From VFKU01 sp038916785 (GTDB taxonomy: Bacteria; Hydrogenedentota; Hydrogenedentia; Hydrogenedentales; GCA-2746185), in assembly GCA_038916785.1 (NCBI GenBank), contig JBCLBO010000001.1, positions 70,092-134,091 on the forward strand: a stretch of DNA of 64,000 nucleotides. Direction: 5' to 3'. The position numbers and the translations under genes are program-made. Under the pieces are notes generated by a model. It did not search any database. It worked only from the letters and a program-made list of their open reading frames with translations, and was not told the origin of the DNA. Shown here piece by piece: positions 1 through 8,851 of this stretch. Positions within the stretch are counted from its first letter, which is position 1. Every line of letters starts with the position of its first letter.

Positions 1-971
1 GCGCTTTTGGGATATCCGTGATTGAGGTGAAGAGTGAATTTTTCTGAATTTACAGCGCCGCTTGGTCTTTTGGCTGCGAATCGGCGGATTGTTACCTCGA
101 TCTTGAAAATACTCAAGTCGGGCCTCGCGTACTGTGAACAATAGCGTGTTTCCAGTTCTATCTCGTCCAGCTTATCTTCCAAAAAGTCGTAGAAACTCAT
201 GCGCTCGCCCTTGATTGTAACGACGAGTTCATGTTGTTCGGGATAGACGCTGTAGACCAAAAAGAGAGATCCCTCTCGTAACTCAAAGCGGGAAAAACTC
301 TTGGCATAGGCATGAGCAAGCTTGCTTGCGTCAGAAATTCGGTGGCCATTGGCAACATTCTTTGGAACGCGCTCTTCGTTTTCGGAAAGTTCGTCGCCGA
401 GTCGGAGCATTGCTGCAAGTAGCAATAGTCGTGGAGGACCTATACCGTCTACTTCGATACTCCGAAAAGTGTCCTTGTCATACTCGGGATGGGAGCCACC
501 GTGGACACGCGCTACGTCGTAGATTTGCTGCGTCGCCGCAGGTACGAACAGGTCTTTGTGATCTTGGATAACGACGTAGCACCGGTCGGCATGGTCCTTT
601 CGTTTGACAACATTTTGCGCATCGTGTACGTGCGCAGCGGACAGCAGAATATATGCTTCCAATGGAGAGATTGGAGTTCCTGGCGTGCTAGTCGCCTCTT
701 CAGCCAACTTGTCGAGGCTCTTGATCAGATCGAAAATATGTTGACACCCGTGAACGGTGTAGAGGTTGGGGGCAGTTCCGTCACTTCTCGTCAATTCACT
801 CATAGCCAAGCCCAAATCAACGTATGGGTGTTTACTGGCAAAGAAGGAAGTCTCAAGCGCGCGAAAAAAATTCAGATACGTTTGGGCTTCGGCATGATCA
901 GGATCCGTAACATTACGGGACGCCTGTTCCAGCAGGGAAACTAGAAAGCCATTTGTTCTGTAAATACTCAT
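1..971 (-). CDS. HD-domain protein of a defence-like locus, 3' end off the window
   Basis: The frame is open from the ATG at 971 to the window edge, giving 323 residues with no stop. It begins inside the methyltransferase stop codon (ATGA), so the two are probably translationally coupled. Residues about 70-195 carry an HD phosphohydrolase pattern: HGCQH at 74-78, HVHD at 114-117, H127, a later His in VARVHGG (157) and Asp193 in LRLGDEL. These are the expected metal ligands. The rest (about 200-323) is not recognised and may lead into another domain outside the window. HD domains of this kind occur in bacterial conflict loci, sometimes fused to Hsp90-like ATPases; that link is an inference from family knowledge. 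Base composition is AT-richer than the flanking metabolic genes, which fits acquisition by transfer. The substrate is unknown. Confidence 0.75.
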   Translation of the reverse strand, partial: MSIYRTNGFLVSLLEQASRNVTDPDHAEAQTYLNFFRALETSFFASKHPYVDLGLAMSELTRSDGTAPNLYTVHGCQHIFDLIKSLDKLAEEATSTPGTPISPLEAYILLSAAHVHDAQNVVKRKDHADRCYVVIQDHKDLFVPAATQQIYDVARVHGGSHPEYDKDTFRSIEVDGIGPPRLLLLAAMLRLGDELSENEERVPKNVANGHRISDASKLAHAYAKSFSRFELREGSLFLVYSVYPEQHELVVTIKGERMSFYDFLEDKLDEIELETRYCSQYARPDLSIFKIEVTIRRFAAKRPSGAVNSEKFTLHLNHGYPKS

Positions 972-2041
972 TGGAGCATTATTCCGCGGAAGACAGCTTC
1001 GGATAATTTCGGCGGCACCATATTCCCGACCTGCTGTTGCTGAAATCCTATCGTGCCACTGAAACAGAAATCGTCAGGCACTGATTGAATTCGTGCAGCT
1101 TCGCGAATCGAAAGGCCTCGATTCTCGGTGGGGTGAATTAGCATGTTTTTCCTAAAATTTCCTATCACTACTGATGGCTTTGCAGGATCAAGTCGGCGGT
1201 AAATCCATGCATGGCAACGTTCGCGATCGGTGTAATTCCGAAATAGCGATTCGGGTACGTCCTCCCAGTTTCCGCCAGGAGGCACGTGCCGATAGCGCTC
1301 AATGATGTGTGTAGCGCTTTTCGTCACTAGGTTTCCGCGCACCGTCCGACAACCATTTCGCAAACCCCGGACGTACTTGCTGGTCGCCTTAGCCTTGTAG
1401 GGCAGTTCATCGACATTCGAACCGTTGTCGAGGGTTGGCAAATCCCGAATTGCCGTACGGACCGAGACTGCCTTACCAACATGAGGAGTTGGAAAATCAT
1501 AAGAGTGACCAGTCCGTGAACCAACAAAGAAAGCCCTGGTTCGACTCTGGGGCACTCCGAAGTCGCGAGCATTGAGCAATTGAAAGGCGGTTGTATACCC
1601 GATTTTCTCCAATGCTTTGAGCACGGAAATTACAAATCGACCGCCTTCGGTCTCAGTGATTCCCTTAACATTTTCCATAACGACCCAATCGGGCTTCCAT
1701 TGCTTAACGAGACGCACGAATTCCTTGAATAGCCAATTATTCGGGTTTTGAGCGTTGCGCGTTTTCTGGTTGGAAGTAGAAAACCCTTGACACGGCGGAC
1801 CGCCAAAAATTACAGACATCGCACCACGCGGTTTTGGAGGTAGAGTCTTCAAGGCTCTTATGTCGCCAACATGCATCGGGATGTCGGGAAAGTTCAACTG
1901 ATAAGTGGCAGCAGCTTTCGAACACTTTTCGACTGCGAAAATGACATCCACTCCGGCTCGCGTGGCTCCTAAAGTCATTCCGCCTGCGCCACAAAATAAA
2001 TCTATGCCGACCAATCTTTTTTGATTTTTCAGTCGATGCAT
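968..2041 (-). CDS. DNA (cytosine-5) methyltransferase, Dcm type
   Basis: A 357-residue enzyme that would transfer a methyl group from SAM to cytosine C5. Motif I is DLFCGAGG at 14-21. The catalytic loop GGPPCQGFS (80-88) places the nucleophile at Cys84. The ENV motif is at 123-125, a QSRTR motif VIII lies near 165-170, and VGNMVPP near the C-terminus is motif X. The set is complete, so the enzyme is probably active. The target-recognition region between motifs VIII and X is of moderate size and gives no specificity. No restriction endonuclease is visible. The next gene downstream on the same strand encodes an HD-domain protein that overlaps the stop codon by four bases, and this may be the partner effector. 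Composition is AT-richer than the neighbouring oxidoreductase, suggesting transfer. Confidence 0.93.
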   Translation of the reverse strand: MHRLKNQKRLVGIDLFCGAGGMTLGATRAGVDVIFAVEKCSKAAATYQLNFPDIPMHVGDIRALKTLPPKPRGAMSVIFGGPPCQGFSTSNQKTRNAQNPNNWLFKEFVRLVKQWKPDWVVMENVKGITETEGGRFVISVLKALEKIGYTTAFQLLNARDFGVPQSRTRAFFVGSRTGHSYDFPTPHVGKAVSVRTAIRDLPTLDNGSNVDELPYKAKATSKYVRGLRNGCRTVRGNLVTKSATHIIERYRHVPPGGNWEDVPESLFRNYTDRERCHAWIYRRLDPAKPSVVIGNFRKNMLIHPTENRGLSIREAARIQSVPDDFCFSGTIGFQQQQVGNMVPPKLSEAVFRGIMLQ

Positions 2042-2127
2042 AGTGGCAGAGAGATCCTAAAGGGCAGGAAACATACACCATCAGAGTCTATAATGCGAAA
2101 CTGTACACCTATATGCAAACGAAAGCG

Positions 2128-3141
2128 TTACGACACCTTCACCAACTGTTTCCCCATATTCTCGCCCTTGAGCATTCGCATGAAGGCTTTGGGGGTGTTT
2201 TCTAGGCCGTCGAGAATGTCTTCGCGGTATTTTAGTTTGCCTTCTTTTAGCCATTGGCCCATTTGCTGGATGCCTTCGGGCCAGCGATTCATGAAGCGGG
2301 AGACGATGAAGCCTTCTGCCCGGGCTTGTTTGACGAGGAGGGTCATGTAGGTGGAGCGGGGGCCCATGTCGGGTTTTTCTAGGTTGTATTGCGAGATGAC
2401 GCCGCAGATGCTGATGCGGGCGAAGTTGGCTAGGTTCATGAAGACGGCGTCGGTCATTTCGCCGCCGACGTTGTCGAAGTAGCAGTCGATGCCTTTGGGG
2501 CAGAGTTCGCGGATTTTTCCGGCGAAGTCTTTGGTGGGGACGGTTTTGTAGTTGAAGGCGGCGTCGTAGCCGCAGTCGTTGAGGAGGTACTTCACTTTGT
2601 CATCGGAGCCGGCGCTGCCGACGACGCGCAGGCCTTTAATCTTGGCGATCTGGCCGACGATCGCGCCGACCGCTCCGGCCGCGCCGGAGACGTACGCGGT
2701 CTCGCCGGCTTTGGGCGTGCAGATGTCGAGGAAGCCGAAGTAGGCCGTCATGCCGGGCATGCCGAGGACGCCGAGCGCCATGGAGATGGACGCGAGGCGC
2801 GGGTCGAGCTTTTGGACGTCGGCGCCGGTGCTGAGGTGGTAGTCCTGCCAGCCCCACATGCCGAGGACGGCCTGGCCTTTGGGGAACTCGGGGTGGTTCG
2901 ACTCGACGACTTCGCCAACGGCGCCGCCGGGAATGGGCTTGCCGATTTCGAAGGGGTCGACGTAGCTGCGCACGCCGGTCATGCGGCCGCGCATGTAGGG
3001 ATCGACGGAGAGGAATTTGGTGCGGACGACGAATTGGCCGGGGCCGGCTTTGGGCATGGGCAGTTCGAGTTGCTTGAAGTCGGAGTCTTTGGGAAAGCCG
3101 GCGGGGTGTGCGGCCAGCGCGATGGCGCGATTGGTGGACAT
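2128..3141 (-). CDS. NADP-dependent medium-chain oxidoreductase (CurA-like)
   Basis: A 337-residue zinc-independent medium-chain dehydrogenase/reductase of the leukotriene B4 12-hydroxydehydrogenase/CurA group. It has an N-terminal GroES-like part (SVDPYMRGRM near 45-54) and a Rossmann part with the nucleotide motif SGAAGAVGAIVGQIAK. No zinc ligands are evident, as is normal for this group, which reduces alpha,beta-unsaturated ketones and aldehydes. The ATG at 3141 is preferred over the upstream in-frame ATG at 3231 because the family begins close to this Met and the extra 30 residues look unlike protein. It reads towards the defence-like pair and is separated from it by about 85 bp. Confidence 0.9.
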   Translation of the reverse strand: MSTNRAIALAAHPAGFPKDSDFKQLELPMPKAGPGQFVVRTKFLSVDPYMRGRMTGVRSYVDPFEIGKPIPGGAVGEVVESNHPEFPKGQAVLGMWGWQDYHLSTGADVQKLDPRLASISMALGVLGMPGMTAYFGFLDICTPKAGETAYVSGAAGAVGAIVGQIAKIKGLRVVGSAGSDDKVKYLLNDCGYDAAFNYKTVPTKDFAGKIRELCPKGIDCYFDNVGGEMTDAVFMNLANFARISICGVISQYNLEKPDMGPRSTYMTLLVKQARAEGFIVSRFMNRWPEGIQQMGQWLKEGKLKYREDILDGLENTPKAFMRMLKGENMGKQLVKVS

Positions 3142-3358
3142 GGTGTGCAGTCTCCCTGGGTGAGAAAAGGGGATTGTCTCAGGCGGCGCGAGGCGGGTCA
3201 AGGTTTTACCGCTTTCAAATTGCTGGGTCAAAGGTCGTTAGTGAGTCCCTCCGGGACTGAGGTTTGCCGAGGCACGGGGCCGTATATATAGTGAGCGTGA
3301 AGCGCGGAAGATCAAGGGTCGACTACGAGCACGATTACGATAGGGGCTGGGGATTCTG

Positions 3359-4462
3359 ATGGCGGGCGTTATTCTCGATAAGGTGTCGAAGGTGTTTCCC
3401 GGCGACGTGGTCGCCGTGAAGGATTTTTCGATGGAGATCGCCGACGGCGAATTTGTCGTGCTGGTCGGGCCGTCGGGCTGTGGGAAATCGACGACGCTGC
3501 GGATGATCGCGGGGCTGGAGGAGATTTCGTCGGGCGAGGTCCGGATCGGCGATCGCGTGGTGAACGAGGTCGAGCCGAAGGACCGTGATATCGCGATGGT
3601 CTTTCAGAATTACGCTTTGTACCCCCACATGACCGTGTACAAGAACATGGCGTTTGGGCTGAAACTGCGCAAGATTCCTCGCAAAGAAATCGATGCGAAG
3701 GTGCGCGAGACGGCGCGGGTGCTGGGCATCGAGGAGTTGCTGGGGCGCAAGCCGAAGGCGCTCTCGGGCGGTCAGCGGCAGCGCGTGGCGGTGGGCCGGG
3801 CGATCGTGCGCGATCCGAAGGTGTTTCTGTTTGACGAGCCGCTGTCGAACCTGGACGCGATGCTGCGCGTGCAGATGCGCGGCGAGATCGGAAAGTTACA
3901 TAGGCGTCTCGGCACGACGATGATCTACGTGACGCACGATCAGGTCGAAGCGATGACGATGGGCGACCGGATCGTCGTGATGCTGGGAGGGGAAATCCAG
4001 CAGATCGCGACGCCGATGGATTTGTACAGGAAACCTAAGAACAAATTTGTGGCCGGATTCATCGGCACGCCTCCGATGAATTTCTTGGACGGCACCCTGC
4101 GCGGGCAGAACGGCGCGTTACGATTTGTCGCGGGCGATGGGGTCGCGCTGGACGTCGATCCGCGGAGCTATCCCGGTCTCGGCCGCTACGAGGGCAAGCA
4201 GATCACGATGGGATTGCGCCCGGAGGCGTTTATCGAGAATCCGTCCCAGGCTGCGGTGGCCGGCAAGAGCCTGACGGCCATCGTGACGCTGGTCGAGCCG
4301 CTGGGCGCGGAGACCTATCTCTACCTTGACGCCGCGGGCCACGCGCTGACGGCACGCGTCTCGGGCGATGTGCAGCCGCGGACGGCATCCGCTCACGTGC
4401 TGGACGTCGATATGAGCCGAGCGCACTACTTTGATCCGATCACCGAGGCGGCGATAGTTTAG
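3359..4462 (+). CDS. ugpC: Sugar ABC transporter ATPase, UgpC/MalK type
   Basis: A 367-residue ATP-binding subunit. Walker A is GPSGCGKST (about 38-46), the Q-loop VFQNYALYPHMT, the signature LSGGQRQRVAVGRAI, Walker B VFLFDEPLSN, and the switch His is in YVTHDQVEAMT. Residues from about 240 carry the TOBE/OB-type regulatory domain of the MalK/UgpC group, which energises uptake of sugars or glycerol phosphate. No permease or binding-protein gene lies beside it, so it is an orphan here. One ATPase often serves several permeases in this group. The start at 3359 is the natural one for the family (MAGVILDKVSKVF). Confidence 0.93.
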   Translation: MAGVILDKVSKVFPGDVVAVKDFSMEIADGEFVVLVGPSGCGKSTTLRMIAGLEEISSGEVRIGDRVVNEVEPKDRDIAMVFQNYALYPHMTVYKNMAFGLKLRKIPRKEIDAKVRETARVLGIEELLGRKPKALSGGQRQRVAVGRAIVRDPKVFLFDEPLSNLDAMLRVQMRGEIGKLHRRLGTTMIYVTHDQVEAMTMGDRIVVMLGGEIQQIATPMDLYRKPKNKFVAGFIGTPPMNFLDGTLRGQNGALRFVAGDGVALDVDPRSYPGLGRYEGKQITMGLRPEAFIENPSQAAVAGKSLTAIVTLVEPLGAETYLYLDAAGHALTARVSGDVQPRTASAHVLDVDMSRAHYFDPITEAAIV

Positions 4463-4969
4463 CCGCGAGCACGTCCGGCAGAGAGGCTGCGGCATGTCCA
4501 ATAGTCCAAAGACGCGATACGCCAAGAGCGGCGCTCGATTTCTCGACTGTTTTTTTCGACAACGTTCGGGGAAGGGCGGAGGGGCTGATCGGGTGAAACG
4601 AGGGCTGCGGGAGGACTTTGACGAAAACGGTCGATAGGGCCTGGAATTGGCGCAGTTCTCGTTGAGGTCACATTTCGTAAGTGCCTGAAAACAATAGAGT
4701 TATGTATGCACTGCGATGTGGCACAGAATATGCCCTGGATGGGTGGTTGCGAGAGTTGATACCCAGCGGTCGCCCTGGCCGCGACAGGCATCCCCCCGAC
4801 GCCTGATTGGGTTGAGAGCTTCGTGGCCGAGTTAGTAGTCCCCTGCCCTCCAAGGGCGATGCCCTTGGGGCGGGAGCACGGAGACCGGACCGCAGCGCGG
4901 GCCGGCCTCCACTTTTTTTGGGGTTGTGCGCAGTCTGTTATCCTCGCGCGGGAAGCTGGGGGAGCGCGC
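4463..4969. other. Intergenic region with a small perfect hairpin
   Basis: About 500 bp without a gene I can support. An in-frame extension of the downstream epimerase reaches back to 4823 but has no protein-like character. A perfect 8-bp stem with a GAT loop lies at 4850-4868 (CCAAGGGC / GCCCTTGG). It is not followed by a T-run, so a terminator is not proven. No structured RNA family was recognised. Confidence 0.5.
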
Positions 4970-5971
4970 TTGGCCGTCACATCGCTGGAACCGTTCGCCG
5001 ATCGCCGGGTGTTGGTGCTGGGCGGCTTGGGCTTCATAGGGAGCACGCTGGCGATTCGCTGCGCGGAGGCGGGCGCCCGGGTGACGGTGCTCGATTCGCT
5101 GATCAACCACGGCGGCGGCAATCCCGTGAATCTGGCCGGGTACGAGAGCCGGATTCGAGTCATTATCAACGACATCCGGGATTTCCTGCTGATCAATCCG
5201 GTGGTGGTCGAGCAGGATTTCATTTTCAATTGCGCGGGGCACACCTCGCACGCCTATTCCATGCGCGATCCGTTTTTGGACATCGACATCAATTGCAAAG
5301 GGTCGATGAATATATTGGAAGCGCTGCGCGGGGCGAAGTCGCCGGCGCGGATCGTGTACGTGGGGACGAGTACGCAGTGCGGGCCGATGCTGCGCGATCC
5401 GATCGACGAGGAGCACCCGGAGTATCCGCTGGACATCTATTCGGCGAACAAGAGCGCGGCGGAGAAGTATCATCTGATTTACCATCGCGCGCATGGTCTG
5501 CGGACGACGGTGGTGCGGTTGGCGAACGTGTATGGCCCACGGGCGAACATTAAGAATCCCCACGGCGGCGTTCTCAATTATTTCGTGGGGCTCGCGCTGC
5601 AAGGCAAGGACCTGACGATTTACGGCGAGGGCACGCAGCGGCGCAACGTGCTGTATGTGGATGATTGCGTGGACGCGATTCTTTCGGTGGCGGCGAGCGA
5701 TGCGGGGCTGGGGCAGACGCTGTTCGCGGCGGGTGACGAGGAATATACGGTGGCGGAGTTTGCGGCGCGGCTGGTGGATATCCTGGGCCGCGGGGCGGTG
5801 AAACACGTGCCGTGGCCGGAGAACTGGGTGTCGATGGACGTGGGCGACGTTTCGGTTTCCAGCGCGCGCATCCGCGAATTGATTGGGTGGCGGCCGACGA
5901 CGCCGCTTGAACTGGGAATCCGCAGGACCTGGGAGTATTTTTTGGCGCGACTCGAACGGTATTTGAAGTAG
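4970..5971 (+). CDS. NAD-dependent epimerase/dehydratase (extended SDR)
   Basis: About 333 residues. The Rossmann motif GGLGFIG sits near the N-terminus and the catalytic YSANK (YxxxK) is in the middle, after the conserved FNCAGHTSH and GTSTQCGP segments. This is the layout of UDP-/GDP-sugar epimerases and dehydratases for surface polysaccharide. The TTG at 4970 is chosen as start because a purine-rich GGAAGCTGGGGGAG precedes it and the product then begins just before the first beta strand. Longer in-frame starts add 49 residues that do not look like protein. The exact nucleotide-sugar substrate cannot be told. gpsA follows after about 120 bp that includes a repeat element. Confidence 0.85.
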   Translation: MAVTSLEPFADRRVLVLGGLGFIGSTLAIRCAEAGARVTVLDSLINHGGGNPVNLAGYESRIRVIINDIRDFLLINPVVVEQDFIFNCAGHTSHAYSMRDPFLDIDINCKGSMNILEALRGAKSPARIVYVGTSTQCGPMLRDPIDEEHPEYPLDIYSANKSAAEKYHLIYHRAHGLRTTVVRLANVYGPRANIKNPHGGVLNYFVGLALQGKDLTIYGEGTQRRNVLYVDDCVDAILSVAASDAGLGQTLFAAGDEEYTVAEFAARLVDILGRGAVKHVPWPENWVSMDVGDVSVSSARIRELIGWRPTTPLELGIRRTWEYFLARLERYLK

Positions 5972-6006
5972 GGACGCTGAGCGAGGGTGGAGTTTCGGGT
6001 GAGTGA

Positions 6007-6080
6007 GATTGCGTCGTCGGCCGCAGAACTGAGCGCGTGAGTGAGGGGCGGATCGCTGGCGCGGCCCCCTCGCAATGACG
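6007..6080 (+). repeat. Dispersed hairpin repeat, GAGATTGC...GCAATGACG type
   Basis: The ends read GAGATTGCGTCGTC and CTCGCAATGACG, so ATTGC pairs with GCAAT across a GC-rich middle. A shorter relative is at 7615-7653 and a variant at 56194-56223. It lies directly before the gpsA start and may form part of its leader. Confidence 0.55.
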
Positions 6081-6090
6081 GGAGACAGCG

Positions 6091-7068
6091 ATGTATATCG
6101 AAGTGGTCGGTGCAGGGAGCTGGGGGCTGGCGCTGGCGCGGGTGGCGGCGTTGAACGGCCATCGCGTGCGCTTGTGGTGCCGGGCGGAGGACGGGCCGGA
6201 GCAACTGCGCGAGTCGCGGACGAGTCCGGTGTATCTGCCAGGCGTGAAACTCCCGGAGTCGGTCGAGATTTCACTGGACGACGATCCGTCGGTGGACATC
6301 GCCGTGCTGGCAGTGCCGTCGCATGTGATGCGCACGGCGGCGGAGTTGCACCGGTTCTCGGAGAAGACGATTCGAGTGAGCGTGGCGAAGGGGATCGAAA
6401 ACGAAAGCCTCCAGCGGATGTCGGAAGTGATCCGCGAGGTGAGCGGCACGCGGCGGATTGTGGTGCTGTCGGGACCGAGCCATGCGGAGGAAGTGGGGAA
6501 GGACTTGCCGTGCAGCGTGTGCGTAGCGGCGGAGGACATGGACCTGGCGTCGATCGTGCAACAGGCGTTTATGAGCGCGGCGTTCCGCGTGTATACGACG
6601 CCGGATGTCGTGGGCGTGGAGCTGGGCGGATCGCTGAAGAATGTGATCGCTATCGCGGCGGGCGTGTGCGACGGGTTGGCGCTGGGGGACAACGCGCGGT
6701 CGGCGCTGATCACGCGCGGACTCGCGGAGATGTCCCGGCTGGGCGTGGCGATGGGGGCGGACCCGCTCACCTTCGCGGGGCTCAGCGGCATGGGCGATTT
6801 GATCGCGACGTGCACGAGCACGCACTCGCGCAATCACAGCGTGGGCACGCGGATCGCCAAAGGGATGACGCCGGAGCAGGCGGTAGCGGCGTCGCCGATG
6901 GTGGCGGAGGGTGTGCGGACGTCGAAGTCGGTGCATGCGCTCGCGCGGCGGCACCTTGTGGAGATGCCGATTTCGGAGCAGGTATACCGCGTGCTCTTCG
7001 AGGGCGCGGACCCGCGCGAGGCGATCGTGGAGCTGATGACGCGCGAGGCGCGGACGGAGCTGGGGTGA
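6091..7068 (+). CDS. gpsA: Glycerol-3-phosphate dehydrogenase [NAD(P)+]
   Basis: A 325-residue cytoplasmic enzyme that reduces dihydroxyacetone phosphate to sn-glycerol 3-phosphate for phospholipid synthesis. The N-terminal Rossmann motif GAGSWGLALA is at about 7-16. VAKGIEN and LSGPSHAEEV (near 129-138) match the family. The C-terminal all-helical domain has the invariant catalytic lysine and binding segment GGSLKNVIAIAAGVCDG, then NARSALITRGLAEM. Length is normal. A thioesterase gene starts 26 bp downstream, so the two may be co-transcribed. Confidence 0.97.
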   Translation: MYIEVVGAGSWGLALARVAALNGHRVRLWCRAEDGPEQLRESRTSPVYLPGVKLPESVEISLDDDPSVDIAVLAVPSHVMRTAAELHRFSEKTIRVSVAKGIENESLQRMSEVIREVSGTRRIVVLSGPSHAEEVGKDLPCSVCVAAEDMDLASIVQQAFMSAAFRVYTTPDVVGVELGGSLKNVIAIAAGVCDGLALGDNARSALITRGLAEMSRLGVAMGADPLTFAGLSGMGDLIATCTSTHSRNHSVGTRIAKGMTPEQAVAASPMVAEGVRTSKSVHALARRHLVEMPISEQVYRVLFEGADPREAIVELMTREARTELG

Positions 7069-7094
7069 GTGGACCTAGTGGACGGAGTGGGGCG

Positions 7095-7559
7095 ATGAAC
7101 GGGGACGCGGTGCAGGAACTCATGCATATCAAGACCTGCTTCGGGTGTGGCACTGAGAATGCCCTCGGATTGCAACTCAAGACGCGCTGGAACGGTACGG
7201 AGGGCGTCTGCCATTTCGAGCCGCGGCCACACATGGTGGCGGCGCCGGGCGTGTTGAATGGAGGGATCATCGCGACGCTGATCGATTGCCATTCGGTGAG
7301 CACGGCGATGGCGCACTTGTATCAGGCCGAGGGCCGGGCATTTGGATCGGAGCCGGGGATTTGGTGCGTGACGGCTTCGCTGAACGTGGATTTTAGGCGG
7401 CCTACTCCGGCGGATCAGCCGATCGAATTGCGCGCGCGGGTGACGGCGGACGATCGAGAGCGCGGCCGCGTCACGGTTGGGTGCGTGCTGAGCGCGGCGG
7501 GCAAGGAGCGGGCGGTGGGGACGGTGGTGGCGGTGCGGCTGAGGGAGAGCCGGGGGTGA
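7095..7559 (+). CDS. PaaI-type hotdog thioesterase
   Basis: A 154-residue hotdog-fold protein. The segment CFGCGTENALGLQL (about 15-28) is the usual start of this PaaI/YiiD subgroup. GVLNGGIIATLIDCHSVSTA carries the position where PaaI enzymes hold the active-site GG.x..D, with D57-like Asp in IDCH. It probably hydrolyses an acyl-CoA. The ATG at 7095 is used; a much longer frame to the left only overlaps gpsA in another frame. Confidence 0.85.
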   Translation: MNGDAVQELMHIKTCFGCGTENALGLQLKTRWNGTEGVCHFEPRPHMVAAPGVLNGGIIATLIDCHSVSTAMAHLYQAEGRAFGSEPGIWCVTASLNVDFRRPTPADQPIELRARVTADDRERGRVTVGCVLSAAGKERAVGTVVAVRLRESRG

Positions 7560-8008
7560 CGGGGGATGACAGTTGTAGGGAATGTCGCGGGAGGGTTGGG
7601 ATTTTCTGGTGGATGAGATTGCTTCGTCGCAAGCGCGCTCCTCGCAATGACGGTTTAGGCGGGGTTTTCAACGGAGCAACCTTCTATCATTTGCGCAAGC
7701 ATCTCTGGATTCCTTTGTGTTCCACGTCATACACTCGAAGCCTGCCGAAGAAAGGCAATCGGCATACCACGGGACGAAAGGCATACAACTCCTTTATTTG
7801 CAATGAGTTAGGCCTAGTGATGGCCCGAAGGATCGTTCCGAATCTTGGCGAGAAAATCCACGGCGTGGACAAATTCGCTAAATTTCGCCCGCAACTCGAT
7901 CGTGATCGACCGGGCGCATCCCGCGCGAGTTGCGGCGATGGTGGGGCGTGCCTAGAATGGCGAGTTCGCGCGCGAGCTTGGCGCGTTGAGGTTTGGAATC
8001 GCACCTAG
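7560..8008. other. Intergenic region before the TPR/acyl-CoA operon
   Basis: About 450 bp with no supported gene. It contains a hairpin repeat at 7615-7653 (GAGATTGCTTCGTCG...CTCGCAATGACGG). The reading frames across it translate that repeat into strings such as RLLRRKRAPRNDG, which are artefacts. Confidence 0.6.
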
Positions 8009-8851
8009 ATGACCTTCCGCATTCCCATACTCTGGTTGATTACAGCCGCCGTGTCCGTGGCCGCGACTCTGACCTTCGCGATTGCCTTTTATCCACGCGG
8101 CGCCACGGAGGAAGAGAAGTACGCCGTTGCTGCGCAGCGCAAGAAGGCGTACGACACGATCGGCCAGGGCACGCAGGAATACTCCGCGGGAAAGATCGAC
8201 GCCGCGGTCGCCAAGTACCGCGAGGCGCTAACGATCGATCCCAAGGTAAGTTCCGCCTACTACCTAATCGGGACGACGGAGCTTAACGACGACAAGCTGA
8301 ATGAAGCGGTGGCGCAGTTCGACCAGGCGCTCGCCTTCGACAAATATCCGGAACACATCTACAACAACCGCGGCGTCGCGCGTATGCGCCTGGGTGACAC
8401 GAAGGGCGCGCTCAGCGATTTCGACGAAGCGCTTGCGCTACGCCCTTCGATGCTGCGACCGCGGATCAACCGCGGGCTGCTTCGACTTCAGCAGGGGGAC
8501 GCGGCGGCGGCGGTCCAGGATCTAGACAGCGTGATCGCGGCGTGTGCGACGCCGGCCGATGGCATTGTGGCCTATGTCGGGCGCGGCATTGCGCGGGCAA
8601 AGCTCGGCGACCTGGCGGGCGCGGAAGCGGACCTCTCACTGGCGCGCGAATGGGCCGAGGGGAAGGAGCGCGTGCTCAATATTCTGCGAAACCGCGCGGC
8701 GCTGCGCGAGCTGAAGGGCGATGGGGTGGGCGCGCAGGTGGACCGCGCGGAGTATGAGCGCCTGAAGGAGTTGCCGGAGACGAGCAAAGAATTCGTGCGC
8801 CCGCTGAAGGGCGCCGGCGATCCAACAAACGGAAGGGACGGCCAGCGATGA
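8009..8851 (+). CDS. Membrane-anchored TPR protein
   Basis: 280 residues. Residues about 5-27 form one hydrophobic segment (uncleaved anchor or signal peptide). Then come at least four tetratricopeptide-type repeats between about 45 and 235, including YSAGKIDAAVAKYREALTID, LNEAVAQFDQALAFD and TKGALSDFDEALALRPS. TPRs act as protein-binding scaffolds, probably on the periplasmic face here. The stop overlaps the next start (ATGA at 8848-8851), so it is probably coupled to the acyl-CoA dehydrogenase gene, although its role there is unclear. Confidence 0.8.
   Translation: MTFRIPILWLITAAVSVAATLTFAIAFYPRGATEEEKYAVAAQRKKAYDTIGQGTQEYSAGKIDAAVAKYREALTIDPKVSSAYYLIGTTELNDDKLNEAVAQFDQALAFDKYPEHIYNNRGVARMRLGDTKGALSDFDEALALRPSMLRPRINRGLLRLQQGDAAAAVQDLDSVIAACATPADGIVAYVGRGIARAKLGDLAGAEADLSLAREWAEGKERVLNILRNRAALRELKGDGVGAQVDRAEYERLKELPETSKEFVRPLKGAGDPTNGRDGQR

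Noticed and set aside
4832..6274. A 480-codon minus-strand frame over the epimerase and gpsA genes
   Set aside because: Rich in Arg, His and Pro with no family pattern; it is the antisense of two well-supported genes in GC-rich DNA.
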